DNA of 64,000 nt from CALVGQ01 sp031551965 (GTDB lineage Bacteria > Bacillota_I > Bacilli_A > Erysipelotrichales > Erysipelotrichaceae): contig JAVBMW010000001.1 of NCBI GenBank assembly GCA_031551965.1, forward strand, positions 62,001 to 126,000. Reading direction: 5' to 3'. Below, piece by piece: positions 31,873-40,712 of the stretch; position 1 is the stretch's first letter; the number at the start of each line of letters is the position of its first letter. The notes under the pieces are model-generated. The model had not been told where the DNA came from, did no database searches, and saw nothing but the letters and a program-made list of their open reading frames with translations. The position numbers and the translations under genes are program-made.

Positions 31873-32619
31873 GTAATGTAATTTGATTTTTTTCTGGCTG
31901 ATTTTTTGATTCAAGGATGTAGGTACTTCACGATCTGTGATGATTACATCAAAATCTTCTAGCTTCGCAAAACGATTGTAGGCAGTTGTGTTAATTTTAG
32001 AATGATCCGCCAACAAGAACTTTTGTGAAGATCGGTTAATTACATGTTGCTTGATTTTACCTTCCAACAAGTCTGTATTTGTACAGCCTTCTTCATCAAG
32101 TCCAACCGTTGAAATAAAAGCTTTATCAAATTGGTAGGGTGTATCAATAATATCGATTCTAAAGCTGGACGTCTTATGATTTAATTGTCCTCCGATCGCT
32201 ATACAGGAAATATTGTCCATATTGACTAAAGCTTGAAACACATGAAGGCTACAAGAAATGACCGTAACATGTTTTAAATCACTTAAAAATGGAATCATCC
32301 GATATGCAGTAGTGCCTGAATCGACAAAGAGAACATCATCCTCTTTTACAAAAGAAGCAGCGATTTTACCAATATGATTTTTTTCTTTTTCTGAGGTCAT
32401 TAATCGCGTTTCAAAAGAAGGAATTGAAGAGGTTATTGTAGGATTTTTGTATACAACACCACCATATACCTTGATAATTCCGCCATCTTTTTCTAATATC
32501 TTTAAATCACGATGCAAGGTTTGTATTGAGATATTGAACAAATTGCATAATTCTTGATTTGTAATCGATTGATGTCGTTCAATAACTTTCATCATTTCTT
32601 GTATTCGATTGTATTTCAT
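31870..32619 (-). CDS. DeoR/GlpR-family sugar regulator
   Basis: This 249-residue protein has a DeoR HTH (TNQELCNLFNISIQTLHRDLKILEK with the following GG-IIKVYGG wing) and a DeoRC sensor domain with DVLFVDSGTTAYRMIPFL, FISTVGLDEEGCTN and KFLLADHSKINTTAY. Members repress sugar operons and are released by a phosphorylated sugar. It diverges from the transaldolase/ADH operon with about 70 bases between the starts, and a GTTGAC/GTCAAC inverted repeat there is a candidate operator. It may also influence the nearby PTS. Confidence 0.9.
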   Translation of the reverse strand: MKYNRIQEMMKVIERHQSITNQELCNLFNISIQTLHRDLKILEKDGGIIKVYGGVVYKNPTITSSIPSFETRLMTSEKEKNHIGKIAASFVKEDDVLFVDSGTTAYRMIPFLSDLKHVTVISCSLHVFQALVNMDNISCIAIGGQLNHKTSSFRIDIIDTPYQFDKAFISTVGLDEEGCTNTDLLEGKIKQHVINRSSQKFLLADHSKINTTAYNRFAKLEDFDVIITDREVPTSLNQKISQKKIKLHY

Positions 32620-32658
32620 ATATAATCACCTAAAAACATTATAAAGAGAAAAAAGCCC

Positions 32659-32677
32659 GTTGACAACACAAGTCAAC
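32659..32677. promoter_or_regulatory. Inverted repeat between deoR-type and transaldolase genes
   Basis: GTTGAC and GTCAAC are separated by seven bases, 16 bases before the transaldolase start. Operator for the divergent DeoR regulator is the likely role; a leader hairpin is the alternative. Confidence 0.5.
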
Positions 32678-32692
32678 TAAAAGGAGAAAAAT

Positions 32693-33748
32693 ATGTTAAA
32701 ACTAAAAGAAACTACAGTGAAATTTCCCCAAACCCAAATTTGGAATGATAGTTGTGATGTAGATGAATTAAATTACGCAATAGAAAACGGGGCTGTCGGC
32801 GCAACTACAAATCCGGTTATTGTCTTAAATATCATGAAGAAAAGACTATCTGAACTTGAACCTTTTATTCAAGAATGCATATGTAATGATATAAACACAA
32901 CTGAAGATGATATCGCGTGGAAAGTAATTAAGAAAATGGGTTCCACTGCAAGTCCGTTATTATTGGATCAATATAAGAAAACAAATGGTCATCAAGGAAG
33001 AATTTCATTTCAAACCAACGCTAAATATTATCGGTCTAAGGAATTAATGTTGAATCATGGCCTTGATCTTGCAAGTACAGTAGAAAACAGTCAAATTAAA
33101 GCACCTACATCTAGTGCCGGAATCGAGTCATTTGAAGAAATGACTTATCATGGAATCAGTATCAACGCTACTGTTTCGTTTACTGTTGCTCAAGCTATTG
33201 CCGTTGCAGAAGCAGTGGAAAGAGGATTAAACCGTAGAGCAGCAGAAGGAAAAGATTGCAGTCATATCAATCATGTCTGTACTTTAATGATTGGGCGTGT
33301 TGATGATTATCTAAAAAAAGATGTTGTCGAAAAGAAAATGTTGATTGAACCCGAAATTTTAGAATGGGCTGGCATTGCTGTCGCAAAAAATGCTTATAAA
33401 ATTTATAAAGAAAGAAATTATCGAACGACATTATTGATTGCGGCATTTCGCAATCCCTATCATTGGCTTGAATTTATCGGTGGCGATATTATTTTAACGA
33501 TTCCCTATGAATGGCAAATCAAATATAATAATTCAAAATATTTGATTGAAAGCAGAATCGATAATCCAGTTGAAGAAAATATTCTAACAAAACTAAAAGA
33601 ATTACCAGAATTCAATAAAGCTTACCTAGAAAATGGTTTAACTTTGGAACAATTTGAACATTACGGAGCTTTTACCATGACTTTAAATAGCTTTTTGAAA
33701 GGGTATGACGAACTTGTATCTATCATTCGCTCATACATGGTGAAATAA
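32693..33748 (+). CDS. Transaldolase-family protein
   Basis: This 351-residue protein belongs to the transaldolase/fructose-6-phosphate aldolase superfamily. It shows the ATTNPVIVLNIM strand (beta-2 with catalytic-type Asn), the Schiff-base Lys in SQIKAPTSSAGIESFEEM, and GISINATVSFTVAQAIAVAEA. It is longer than the 220-residue FSA type and close to the 340-residue group found next to sugar operons. The reaction would transfer or release dihydroxyacetone from a keto-sugar phosphate; the substrate is unknown. AAAAGGAG precedes the ATG. The next gene overlaps it by one base (TAATG), so the two are tightly coupled. Confidence 0.88.
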   Translation: MLKLKETTVKFPQTQIWNDSCDVDELNYAIENGAVGATTNPVIVLNIMKKRLSELEPFIQECICNDINTTEDDIAWKVIKKMGSTASPLLLDQYKKTNGHQGRISFQTNAKYYRSKELMLNHGLDLASTVENSQIKAPTSSAGIESFEEMTYHGISINATVSFTVAQAIAVAEAVERGLNRRAAEGKDCSHINHVCTLMIGRVDDYLKKDVVEKKMLIEPEILEWAGIAVAKNAYKIYKERNYRTTLLIAAFRNPYHWLEFIGGDIILTIPYEWQIKYNNSKYLIESRIDNPVEENILTKLKELPEFNKAYLENGLTLEQFEHYGAFTMTLNSFLKGYDELVSIIRSYMVK

Positions 33749-34875
33749 TGACAACACAATTTATTATGCCTACAAATGTTATTATTGGTCCACATGCCAT
33801 AAGAGATAATGGTTCTTTATTTCTAAATTTTGGCAAAAAAGCATTACTAGTTACAGATAAAACGATGATGGCGCTTGGAACCTGCAACGAATTATTAGAA
33901 ACTCTATCAACTTATCAAATTGATTTTGTCCTAGATGATGAAATCAATGGAGAACCGACAGATATAATGATAGAAAATGGTGTCGCTAAATTCCATGATA
34001 ACAATTGTGATTTTATCATTAGCTTAGGTGGTGGTTCTTGCATCGATGCTATGAAGGCGATCGCTATGATGTGTACCAGCACTCATTCAATTCGTGATAT
34101 GATGCAACAATCATTTACAAACCCAAGACCTTCCATGATCGCAATTCCTACAACGGCCGGAACCGGATCAGAAGCAACACAATTTACGATTATCACTGAT
34201 ACAAAAAATGAAGTTAAGATGTTATTAAAAGGTCCCAAGCTGATTCCTGATTTGGCAATCATCGATCCTCTGTTGACACTAAGTTTGCCAAAACAAGTCA
34301 CTGCTATAACCGGTATTGATGCTTTATGTCACGCTGTAGAAGCCTTTACTTCAAGAAAATCTCAATCCCTAAGCGATACTATGGCATTGGATGCCATCAG
34401 TAAAATATTTAAATATTTACCGGTTTGTTATAACGATCCCTCAAACATTGAAGCAAGAACCCAAATGGCACTTGCGGCCTTTACTGCTGGATGTGCATTC
34501 AATAATTCATCAGTCACCTTAGTTCATGGTATGAGCAGACCGATAGGTGCACTCTTCCATGTTGCCCATGGTTTAAGCAATGCTATCCTCATTGAAGCAT
34601 GTCTTAAATATGTTCAAGAACCTATTCAAGATAAACTGAATCAAATTGTTCAAAGTGCTGATCTTACAGATGATTTCTTTACAGCTTTACACAAACTATT
34701 AGCAATACTAAATATTCCAACTTTAAAGAAAGTCATCTTGGATCATGATCTATTTAGAAAAAAAATTGATAAAATGGCAACTGATGCCATGATCAGTGGA
34801 AGTCCAAAAAATACAATAATGGATATAGACAAAGAAGATTTAATCAAAATATATGAATCATTGATCAATAATTAA
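33748..34875 (+). CDS. Iron-containing alcohol dehydrogenase
   Basis: This 375-residue group III ADH has the NAD site ISLGGGSCIDAMKAIA, the ADH_Fe signature IPTTAGTGSEATQF, and the iron ligands in ITGIDALCHAVEAF (Asp, His) and VHGMSRPIGALFHVAHGLSNAIL (two His). It resembles 1,3-propanediol/lactaldehyde reductases. Coupled to the transaldolase-like gene, it probably reduces or oxidises the aldehyde that the first enzyme releases; the exact aldehyde is not identifiable. Confidence 0.92.
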   Translation: MTTQFIMPTNVIIGPHAIRDNGSLFLNFGKKALLVTDKTMMALGTCNELLETLSTYQIDFVLDDEINGEPTDIMIENGVAKFHDNNCDFIISLGGGSCIDAMKAIAMMCTSTHSIRDMMQQSFTNPRPSMIAIPTTAGTGSEATQFTIITDTKNEVKMLLKGPKLIPDLAIIDPLLTLSLPKQVTAITGIDALCHAVEAFTSRKSQSLSDTMALDAISKIFKYLPVCYNDPSNIEARTQMALAAFTAGCAFNNSSVTLVHGMSRPIGALFHVAHGLSNAILIEACLKYVQEPIQDKLNQIVQSADLTDDFFTALHKLLAILNIPTLKKVILDHDLFRKKIDKMATDAMISGSPKNTIMDIDKEDLIKIYESLINN

Positions 34876-34877
34876 AA

Positions 34878-34891
34878 TATTACCGTTTATT
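34878..34891. promoter_or_regulatory. Operator-like motif between the ADH and NERD-like genes
   Basis: TATTACCGTTTATT follows the ADH stop codon by two bases and is about 75 bases before the next gene. It belongs to the ATTACCGTTT motif set. Confidence 0.35.
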
Positions 34892-34964
34892 ACTTACTTT
34901 AAATGACTTGAATAGAAGTCTTTTACTCATAAAAATTAATATAATGAATACATGAGGTGGTTTT

Positions 34965-35564
34965 ATGGAATGGACATTATTTATAGGTTTCTGTTTTGCA
35001 CTACTTACAATCTTTATTCTAAAATCAATTCGCGTATATAAAACTTACGAAGGAAAAGTATACAAATATATTTATTCAGGTTTTTTAGAATATTACATCA
35101 AATTCAAATACAAAAAGAATTTAAGTGAAAGTCATTGGTTAAATCAAGAGATTGGCTTTCATCGAATTCTTTTCAACAATTATCTCAATGATAAACAAGA
35201 ATCGGTTTATGAAATTATAACGATTTTTCATCAAAAAGGAATTACGATTTTTAGTATTCTTAATAATGTGGGTTCTATCAATGGAAACTTAAAAGATAAA
35301 AACTGGATCATTCGTCATGATAATAAAAACTATCGGATCAAAAATCCATTTCTAATTTTAAACCAACACAAGAATTATATTTCTTCTCAAATTGAAAATG
35401 ATCAAATCATTGATGCATTCGTCTTAATTTCTCCACAATCATCTTGTACAATCAATTCAGTAATTTCTCTTGATCAAATTATTACAACTTTAAAAAATGG
35501 AAAACATAATTTAGATGAAAATCAAATAAAAGACTTATATGCAATAATGATAAATCGAGGTTAA
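34965..35564 (+). CDS. Membrane protein with a degenerate NERD-like domain
   Basis: This 199-residue protein has one N-terminal transmembrane helix (residues about 3-22) and a cytosolic domain. Its order of elements matches NERD nuclease-related domains: YEIITIFHQKGITIFSILNNVGSINGNLKDKNW corresponds to the family's hydrophobic 'DH.vv...G.fvIE.K...G.i.G....W' core (seen at about 81-113), then NYRIKNPFLILNQHKNYIS. The Asp and E-x-K catalytic residues are replaced, so nuclease activity is unlikely. AGGTGG precedes the ATG. It is 2 bases upstream of the aldo/keto reductase gene and shares its transcript; the functional link is unclear. Confidence 0.6.
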   Translation: MEWTLFIGFCFALLTIFILKSIRVYKTYEGKVYKYIYSGFLEYYIKFKYKKNLSESHWLNQEIGFHRILFNNYLNDKQESVYEIITIFHQKGITIFSILNNVGSINGNLKDKNWIIRHDNKNYRIKNPFLILNQHKNYISSQIENDQIIDAFVLISPQSSCTINSVISLDQIITTLKNGKHNLDENQIKDLYAIMINRG

Positions 35565-35566
35565 TT

Positions 35567-36418
35567 ATGAAAAAAACATTTATTCTATCAAATGATATTG
35601 AAATTCCTTCAATCGGTTATGGCACTTATAAAACAGAAGCCAATGAAGAAGGCTATGAGGCAATTATAAATGCAATTAAAGCGGGATATCGCCACATTGA
35701 TACTGCAGCCGGTTATAAAAATGAACAGCTGATTGGAAAAGCAGTTAAAGAGAGCGGTATTGACCGAAGTGAATTTTTCATCACCACTAAGCTTTGGAAT
35801 GATGATCAAGGTTATGAAAACACAATAAAAGCATTCAATAGAAGTCTGGAAAATCTACAAATGGATTATGTTGACCTTTATCTGATCCACTGGCCTATTC
35901 CTATAGGTCATGACCATGAGTGGAAAACTTTGAATCAAGAATCATGGAAAGCTATGGAAGAACTATATAATGCAGGAAAAATAAAGGCCATCGGAGTTAG
36001 TAATTTCCTAGTCCATCATATGGAAAACCTGCTTAAAACTGCAACGATTAAACCTATGGTCAATCAGATCGAATTTCATATCAAGTATCAGCAAAGAGAA
36101 ATCGTTGAATATTGTCTTTTGAACAATATCGTCATTGAAAGTTGGGGACCACTCATGAGAGGAAAGGCTTTTCAGGATCCGACCCTTATTGAAATGGCCT
36201 CAAGATACAATAAAAGCATTGCTCAATTATGTGTTCGTTATTGCCTGCAGCATAATGTATTACCTCTTCAGAAAACGATGAAATATGAACGTATGCTTCA
36301 AAACAAAGATGTCTTCGATTTCGAGATCACAAAAGAAGATATGATCATTTTGGATAACTGTGATACCTTGGATCATTATACTTTCCATCCCGATCGCAAT
36401 AAAGAGTGGTATAAATAA
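35567..36418 (+). CDS. Aldo/keto reductase
   Basis: This 283-residue NADPH-dependent TIM-barrel reductase has the full catalytic tetrad: Asp and Tyr in HIDTAAGYKNEQ, Lys in FITTKLWND, and His in LYLIHWPIP. It also has IKAIGVSNF and NQIEFH. It belongs to the AKR5-like group that reduces 2,5-diketogluconate, methylglyoxal and other carbonyls. A substrate cannot be assigned. The stop codon overlaps the start of the next small gene (TAATG). Confidence 0.93.
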   Translation: MKKTFILSNDIEIPSIGYGTYKTEANEEGYEAIINAIKAGYRHIDTAAGYKNEQLIGKAVKESGIDRSEFFITTKLWNDDQGYENTIKAFNRSLENLQMDYVDLYLIHWPIPIGHDHEWKTLNQESWKAMEELYNAGKIKAIGVSNFLVHHMENLLKTATIKPMVNQIEFHIKYQQREIVEYCLLNNIVIESWGPLMRGKAFQDPTLIEMASRYNKSIAQLCVRYCLQHNVLPLQKTMKYERMLQNKDVFDFEITKEDMIILDNCDTLDHYTFHPDRNKEWYK

Positions 36419-36603
36419 TGTCTTACTTAAAATATATATTTCTAATGCTGGGGCTGGGACTAATCAACAGTGTAAAAATCAAATACATGCAAAGAACAAG
36501 TAAGATCCAAAACAGCCAATATACCAAAAAGGAACAAACTGTTATTTATATTGGTTATGGTTGTTGCGCAGTAGCCATACTTCTTGTGATTTTATTCAAC
36601 TAA
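36418..36603 (+). CDS. Small two-helix membrane protein, hypothetical
   Basis: This 61-residue protein is not recognised. It has hydrophobic helices at residues 4-18 and 42-60 joined by a basic, polar linker (KIKYMQRTSKIQNSQYTKKEQ). The start shares one base with the aldo/keto reductase stop, so it is translated by coupling, which supports it being a real gene. The stop codon lies in the stem of the operon terminator. Confidence 0.6.
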   Translation: MSYLKYIFLMLGLGLINSVKIKYMQRTSKIQNSQYTKKEQTVIYIGYGCCAVAILLVILFN

Positions 36604-36630
36604 GAGTATCAAAGCACTCTTAGTTTTTTA
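36598..36630 (+). terminator. Terminator after the small membrane protein gene
   Basis: AACTAAGAGT pairs with ACTCTTAGTT around eight bases, followed by TTTTA. It includes the stop codon. Confidence 0.9.
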
Positions 36631-36632
36631 TA

Positions 36633-37787
36633 CTATTTTATTTTTGTGATCTTCAGTATTTCCTCTACAAACTTGTCGCTTTCATTGATCCAAGGGCTAT
36701 GCCCTGAGTGCTCAAACCAAATAATTTGTTTATCTGGCGCTGTTAATAATTCATAATATTCTTCTGCAAGACTTGTCGGTGCATTGATATCATGTCTGCC
36801 CAAAAAGAAATAAACCGGGACCTCCAAATTCAAATAGTCCTGCCTTAGATCAATGGAGTACAACTGAGGATATACATGATTAAACGTATTGATTATTCCC
36901 ATAAAGTAGTTGATCTTATCCAACAAGCCATATTCACTTGAGAATAGATCGCGTAAAGTATTGTATCCGGCATTTGAAATGTTTGGATTTTTTGCCATGA
37001 CTGAACTTAATAAATTTAAATAATCCGCACTTTTCCAGGTAACATCCTTTCCATAATAGGGAGGTTCTCCATTCTTTTTAAGTTTTTCAACTTGTTTTGT
37101 ATCTTGGTTTTTTATAGAAATTTGAAGTGCTGTATTGTAGTCTATAATTTCTGTTTCAAGAAAGGCAACCATTTGCCCTGTACCGATCATAGCATGGAAT
37201 AATTCAGGCTTTTTATCTATCATGAAAATGCCTAAAGCACTTCCCCATGACTCCCCAATCAAAACTATTTTATCCTGATCCATTGCTGCACAAAGATACT
37301 CTGTCAGTGCAAGGCCATCTTCAATATAAGTTTCTACAGTAATACTGCTGATATCGGTGCTGCCATATGATTTTGCAGAACCCGGCTGATCCCAGTTGAC
37401 AACGACAAAATATTTTTCCAGTTCAGCCAGATCATATCTCACTGCAGCCATCTGCGAACCCCCTGGCCCACCTGCAAGAAATAGAAGTATAGGATTGTTT
37501 CTGTTTTCACCACGAATCGTGATCCATTGCTTTCTGCCATTCAGATTCACTTCTTTGAGTTCTGATATTCCGTTTTCTGTTTTGATCTTTGGTGTATAAG
37601 CCATAAGCTGCGAGCCAACTATCAATCCAACCAACGCAGCAGCTAAACAAAATAGAACCATCGTATTCCCTTTCAAGCTTATTAAGCTTTTTTGTGTATA
37701 CAAAAAATAAATCGCTTTGAGCAAAGTGCTCACTAGTAAAAATACTGAAATACCTAAGATCAGAATAAATAATAAAGTCAGTATCAT
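36633..37787 (-). CDS. Membrane-anchored alpha/beta hydrolase (prolyl aminopeptidase-like)
   Basis: This protein of about 384 residues has two N-terminal helices, LTLLFILILGISVFLLVSTL and a second near residue 45. The hydrolase domain has FLAGGPGGSQ (oxyanion loop), VVNWDQPGSAKSYG, the nucleophile elbow LIGESWGSALG (Ser), a late FFLGRHDIN (Asp) and EHSGHSPW (His), so the triad is complete. The pattern is typical of proline-iminopeptidase-type enzymes. The ATG at 37787 has AAGGAG before it; the longer frame would run through two TetR operators. It is divergent from a TetR regulator that probably represses it. Confidence 0.88.
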   Translation of the reverse strand: MILTLLFILILGISVFLLVSTLLKAIYFLYTQKSLISLKGNTMVLFCLAAALVGLIVGSQLMAYTPKIKTENGISELKEVNLNGRKQWITIRGENRNNPILLFLAGGPGGSQMAAVRYDLAELEKYFVVVNWDQPGSAKSYGSTDISSITVETYIEDGLALTEYLCAAMDQDKIVLIGESWGSALGIFMIDKKPELFHAMIGTGQMVAFLETEIIDYNTALQISIKNQDTKQVEKLKKNGEPPYYGKDVTWKSADYLNLLSSVMAKNPNISNAGYNTLRDLFSSEYGLLDKINYFMGIINTFNHVYPQLYSIDLRQDYLNLEVPVYFFLGRHDINAPTSLAEEYYELLTAPDKQIIWFEHSGHSPWINESDKFVEEILKITKIK

Positions 37788-37799
37788 GTTTTCTCCTTT

Positions 37800-37847
37800 T
37801 TGACCAATGGTCAAAAATAATATAGCACAAATTTGAACAATGGTCAA
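37800..37847. promoter_or_regulatory. Two TetR-type operators between hydrolase and regulator
   Basis: TTGACCAATGGTCAA (37800-37814, a near-perfect palindrome) and TTGAACAATGGTCAA (37833-37847) are 33 bases apart, start to start. They cover the divergent promoters; the regulator's TATAAT is at 37865-37870. Confidence 0.75.
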
Positions 37848-37891
37848 CTTTTTAAATTTCTATGTTATAATGATTTCAGGTGGTGAAATCA

Positions 37892-38488
37892 ATGGATAAA
37901 AGAGAATTGATCATTGATGCTTTACAGCAACTTTTTGAAGAAGGAAAGGCCGGTACTGCATCTGTCAGCGAAATTGCCAGGAAAGCAAATATCGCAAAGG
38001 GTGGGATGTATTATTATTTCAAGTCCAAAGAAGAAGTATTAGATGCTTTAGTTGAAAGAGTCTATCAAAATATTATTAATGAATGTGAATCTGTAATAAA
38101 TCAAAGCAAGGAAAATGCAGTCAGCAAAATGAAATTGTTGCTGGATCATTACAGACAGTCTTATGTTGACCCAACCTTGGATGAGTATCTCCATATGCCG
38201 GAAAATGCCGGGATACACCAAAAATCATTGGTACAGATATCGACTTCCTTGTCTCCTATTATCTCCCGTATCCTTGAACAAGGTGTACAGGAAGGGATCT
38301 TTATCTGTGATTATCCTCAGCAATACGCAGATATCATTATGTCAGTCTTTAGCTTCCTTTTGGATCCAGGTCTCTTTTTACGTTCCAGACAAAATATGAT
38401 TCTGGAGTTAAAGGGATTTGCTGATTTACTTGAGAAGGGTTTGAATGCTCCAGAAAAAAGTTTTTCATTTTTATATACATTCAAATAA
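37892..38488 (+). CDS. TetR-family repressor
   Basis: This protein of about 198 residues has an N-terminal TetR HTH (ASVSEIARKANIAKGGMYYYFKSKEEVLDALVERV) and a helical ligand domain. The ATG at 37892 has AGGTGG eight bases upstream; the in-frame GTG at 37880 lies inside that site and is less likely. Two matching TTGACCAATGGTCAA-like boxes precede it, so it probably represses itself and the divergent hydrolase. The inducer is unknown. Confidence 0.9.
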   Translation: MDKRELIIDALQQLFEEGKAGTASVSEIARKANIAKGGMYYYFKSKEEVLDALVERVYQNIINECESVINQSKENAVSKMKLLLDHYRQSYVDPTLDEYLHMPENAGIHQKSLVQISTSLSPIISRILEQGVQEGIFICDYPQQYADIIMSVFSFLLDPGLFLRSRQNMILELKGFADLLEKGLNAPEKSFSFLYTFK

Positions 38489-38555
38489 AAATATTTGAAA
38501 TTCAAACTATTATCTGATACATTATTCCTTGTAATAAACCATATTAGGGGGAACT

Positions 38556-39605
38556 ATGAAAATAATTAGATTTTTACGCAATTGTTTAATTTTACTGCTT
38601 ATCTTGATTTTAATTTGTTTTTTAATACCTCGTCCAAAATCAGTTTCTTCCAACTCATTTATTATTGATAAGAAGGACCGACCCTTATTGATAGCCCATG
38701 GTGGCGGAAACAAAGAATTTCCTGACAATACCTTGGAGGCATTTTATCATGCTTATTCGATCGATCCCAATTGTATGATGGAAACGGATGTCAGCATTAC
38801 AAAAGATGGTGTCATTATTTTGTCTCATGATAGAACATTGGATCGTAAGACAAATGTTTCAGGGGCAATCATTGATTGGAACTATTCCGATTTAGTTGAA
38901 ATGCAGGTCAATTTTAATTATGAGAATCCTACCAGCGGGGACAATGGTTTTAAAATCAATGATGAATTGGTACCCTATGTTAATTATTTAAATCAAGAAG
39001 TTTCTCCTCAGGATGTTGAATATCCAAATGGAGTCTCCTTACGTGATCCTGAAAAGTTTTTAGTTACCACTCTTGAAGACCTTATCGTATCTTTTCCAAA
39101 TAATACGATCAATGTTGAAATCAAGCAAACTGAAGAAACTGGTCTTGCTGCATTGCATGCAACACTGGATTTAATGGTTCGTCTTGATGATGAATACCAT
39201 ACTTTTGATCGTATCGTTTTAGCCTCATTCCATAAAAATGTATATGATCAAATACTCGAATATCAAAAAGAATATCCTACGCTTAAATTTTCACCAAACC
39301 GGGATGGGATTACCATGTTATATGCGGAACATTGGGTTGGTGTTGATTTCTTATATAATGAACCCGTGACTGTTCTACAGATTCCAATGAAAGATGGAAA
39401 GTTTCCACTCAACACTTCCTTTTTCATTAATGCTGCCCATCGTCATAATATCGCTGTTCATTACTGGACGATCAATAAAGAAGAAGACATGCGTTCATTA
39501 ATAGAAAAAGGAGCTGATGGAATCATGTCTGATATTCCATCATTACTAAAAAAAGTATTGGATGAAATGTATGGCGAAGGTTATTCACCTGATCTAATCC
39601 CATAG
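38556..39605 (+). CDS. Membrane-anchored glycerophosphodiester phosphodiesterase family protein
   Basis: This 349-residue protein has an N-terminal helix (residues 8-25, LRNCLILLLILILICFLI) that anchors a GDPD TIM-barrel outside the cell. The catalytic marks are LIAHGGGNKEFPDNTLEAF (His, Glu-like position), METDVSITKDGVIILSHD (Glu, Asp, His of the ExD...HD motif) and FLVTTLEDL. A VEIKQTEETG strand and VHYWTINKEEDM near the end complete the barrel. GDPD enzymes release glycerol 3-phosphate from lipid or teichoic-acid diesters. AGGGGG precedes the ATG. Confidence 0.88.
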   Translation: MKIIRFLRNCLILLLILILICFLIPRPKSVSSNSFIIDKKDRPLLIAHGGGNKEFPDNTLEAFYHAYSIDPNCMMETDVSITKDGVIILSHDRTLDRKTNVSGAIIDWNYSDLVEMQVNFNYENPTSGDNGFKINDELVPYVNYLNQEVSPQDVEYPNGVSLRDPEKFLVTTLEDLIVSFPNNTINVEIKQTEETGLAALHATLDLMVRLDDEYHTFDRIVLASFHKNVYDQILEYQKEYPTLKFSPNRDGITMLYAEHWVGVDFLYNEPVTVLQIPMKDGKFPLNTSFFINAAHRHNIAVHYWTINKEEDMRSLIEKGADGIMSDIPSLLKKVLDEMYGEGYSPDLIP

Positions 39606-39607
39606 AT

Positions 39608-39638
39608 AAAAAAACTATCGAATATATCGGTAGTTTTT
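39608..39638. terminator. Bidirectional terminator between GDPD and dehydrogenase genes
   Basis: AAAAACTATCGA and TCGGTAGTTTTT pair with one mismatch, with T-runs on both strands. Confidence 0.8.
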
Positions 39639-39643
39639 TTGAG

Positions 39644-40711
39644 TTATACGTATGTTTCAAGTTTTAAGATTGCTTCTTTGATCATCTCTTTAGTAACAGG
39701 ATAAGGAACATGTTCAAGTTCAGCATTGACTACTGTAATATCCAGTACATCATCAAGCGGATCATCTATATCAAATTCCAAATCTTTAAGACAAGTAGGT
39801 AATCCGATTTCTTTATAGAAATCATATGCCAATTTAAAATCATCCATTTGATTATCCATAAGTAATTGAACTAGTGCACCATAGGAAACTACTTCTCCAT
39901 GATAGTGGTTCTTTTCAATATGTGCTCTACAAGAAAATCCATAATTCAAGGCATGTGCTAAAGCAGAGTTATAATCTTTTCCCACACAAATTGAAACTGT
40001 TCCGGTTGATAGAATGATATTAAGAACGATGTTAGTCAACTCATCTGAAACTTCATTTTTCTTTTTCATTTCAAGAGCTTTTTTGCCATCTTGAATCATC
40101 GGATAAAAACACATTCTGCTTACATTGACTCCAAAGGACTGTTCAAAAGTTAAAACATCATTTCTTGCACTGAATGTACATTCAATATATTTAGCCAGAG
40201 TATCACCGATTCCCGCCCATAAATAAATATCAGGAGATTTTGCAATAATTGGCATCTGGATGAAACAATGTTTTGGACATTCTTCAAAATTGACTACAGA
40301 ATTAAAACTGCAGTCTTCGTTATACATGACACTCAATCGAGTAACTGCAGCACATGTTGAGGCAATAGTTGGGAAGGTAAATAAAGGTTTATTGAGTTTG
40401 ATTGCAGCGCATTTTACTGTATCGATGCATTTACCTCCACCGATCGCAAACAACATATCTGCTGATTGAATGTTTGGATTATTGACGATCTTATCTACAT
40501 TTTCAAAAGTAGCTTCATGACCATAACATACTTTTTCAGTGATTATTAAGCCTGCTTTTTCTATACTTGGTAACAATTCAATGCTGGATGCCTTAAATGC
40601 TTTTTCTCCATAAATCAAAGCACAGCTTTTTCCGTATAAACTGCAGATGACTCCAATTTTATCATAAGCATCATTTCCACAAGTAACTTGTGGGAGAATG
40701 ATTGAGGTCAT
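39644..40711 (-). CDS. GldA-like iron/zinc alcohol dehydrogenase
   Basis: This 355-residue protein is of the glycerol-dehydrogenase-like subgroup: FAIGGGKCIDTVKCAA (NAD loop), TFPTIASTCAAVTRLSVMY, and metal ligands in WAGIGDTLAKYIE (Asp), SALAHALNYGFS (His) and HYHGEVVSYGAL (His). It lies last in an operon with the RpiB-type isomerase (1 base upstream) and kduD. Its substrate is probably a uronate- or keto-sugar-derived alcohol rather than glycerol, judging from those neighbours. Confidence 0.88.
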   Translation of the reverse strand: MTSIILPQVTCGNDAYDKIGVICSLYGKSCALIYGEKAFKASSIELLPSIEKAGLIITEKVCYGHEATFENVDKIVNNPNIQSADMLFAIGGGKCIDTVKCAAIKLNKPLFTFPTIASTCAAVTRLSVMYNEDCSFNSVVNFEECPKHCFIQMPIIAKSPDIYLWAGIGDTLAKYIECTFSARNDVLTFEQSFGVNVSRMCFYPMIQDGKKALEMKKKNEVSDELTNIVLNIILSTGTVSICVGKDYNSALAHALNYGFSCRAHIEKNHYHGEVVSYGALVQLLMDNQMDDFKLAYDFYKEIGLPTCLKDLEFDIDDPLDDVLDITVVNAELEHVPYPVTKEMIKEAILKLETYV

Positions 40712-40712
40712 A

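Noticed and set aside
32693..34875. Sulfoquinovose (sulfo-transaldolase) pathway
   Set aside because: A transaldolase plus iron ADH is suggestive, but no sulfoquinovosidase, isomerase or sulfonate exporter is present nearby.
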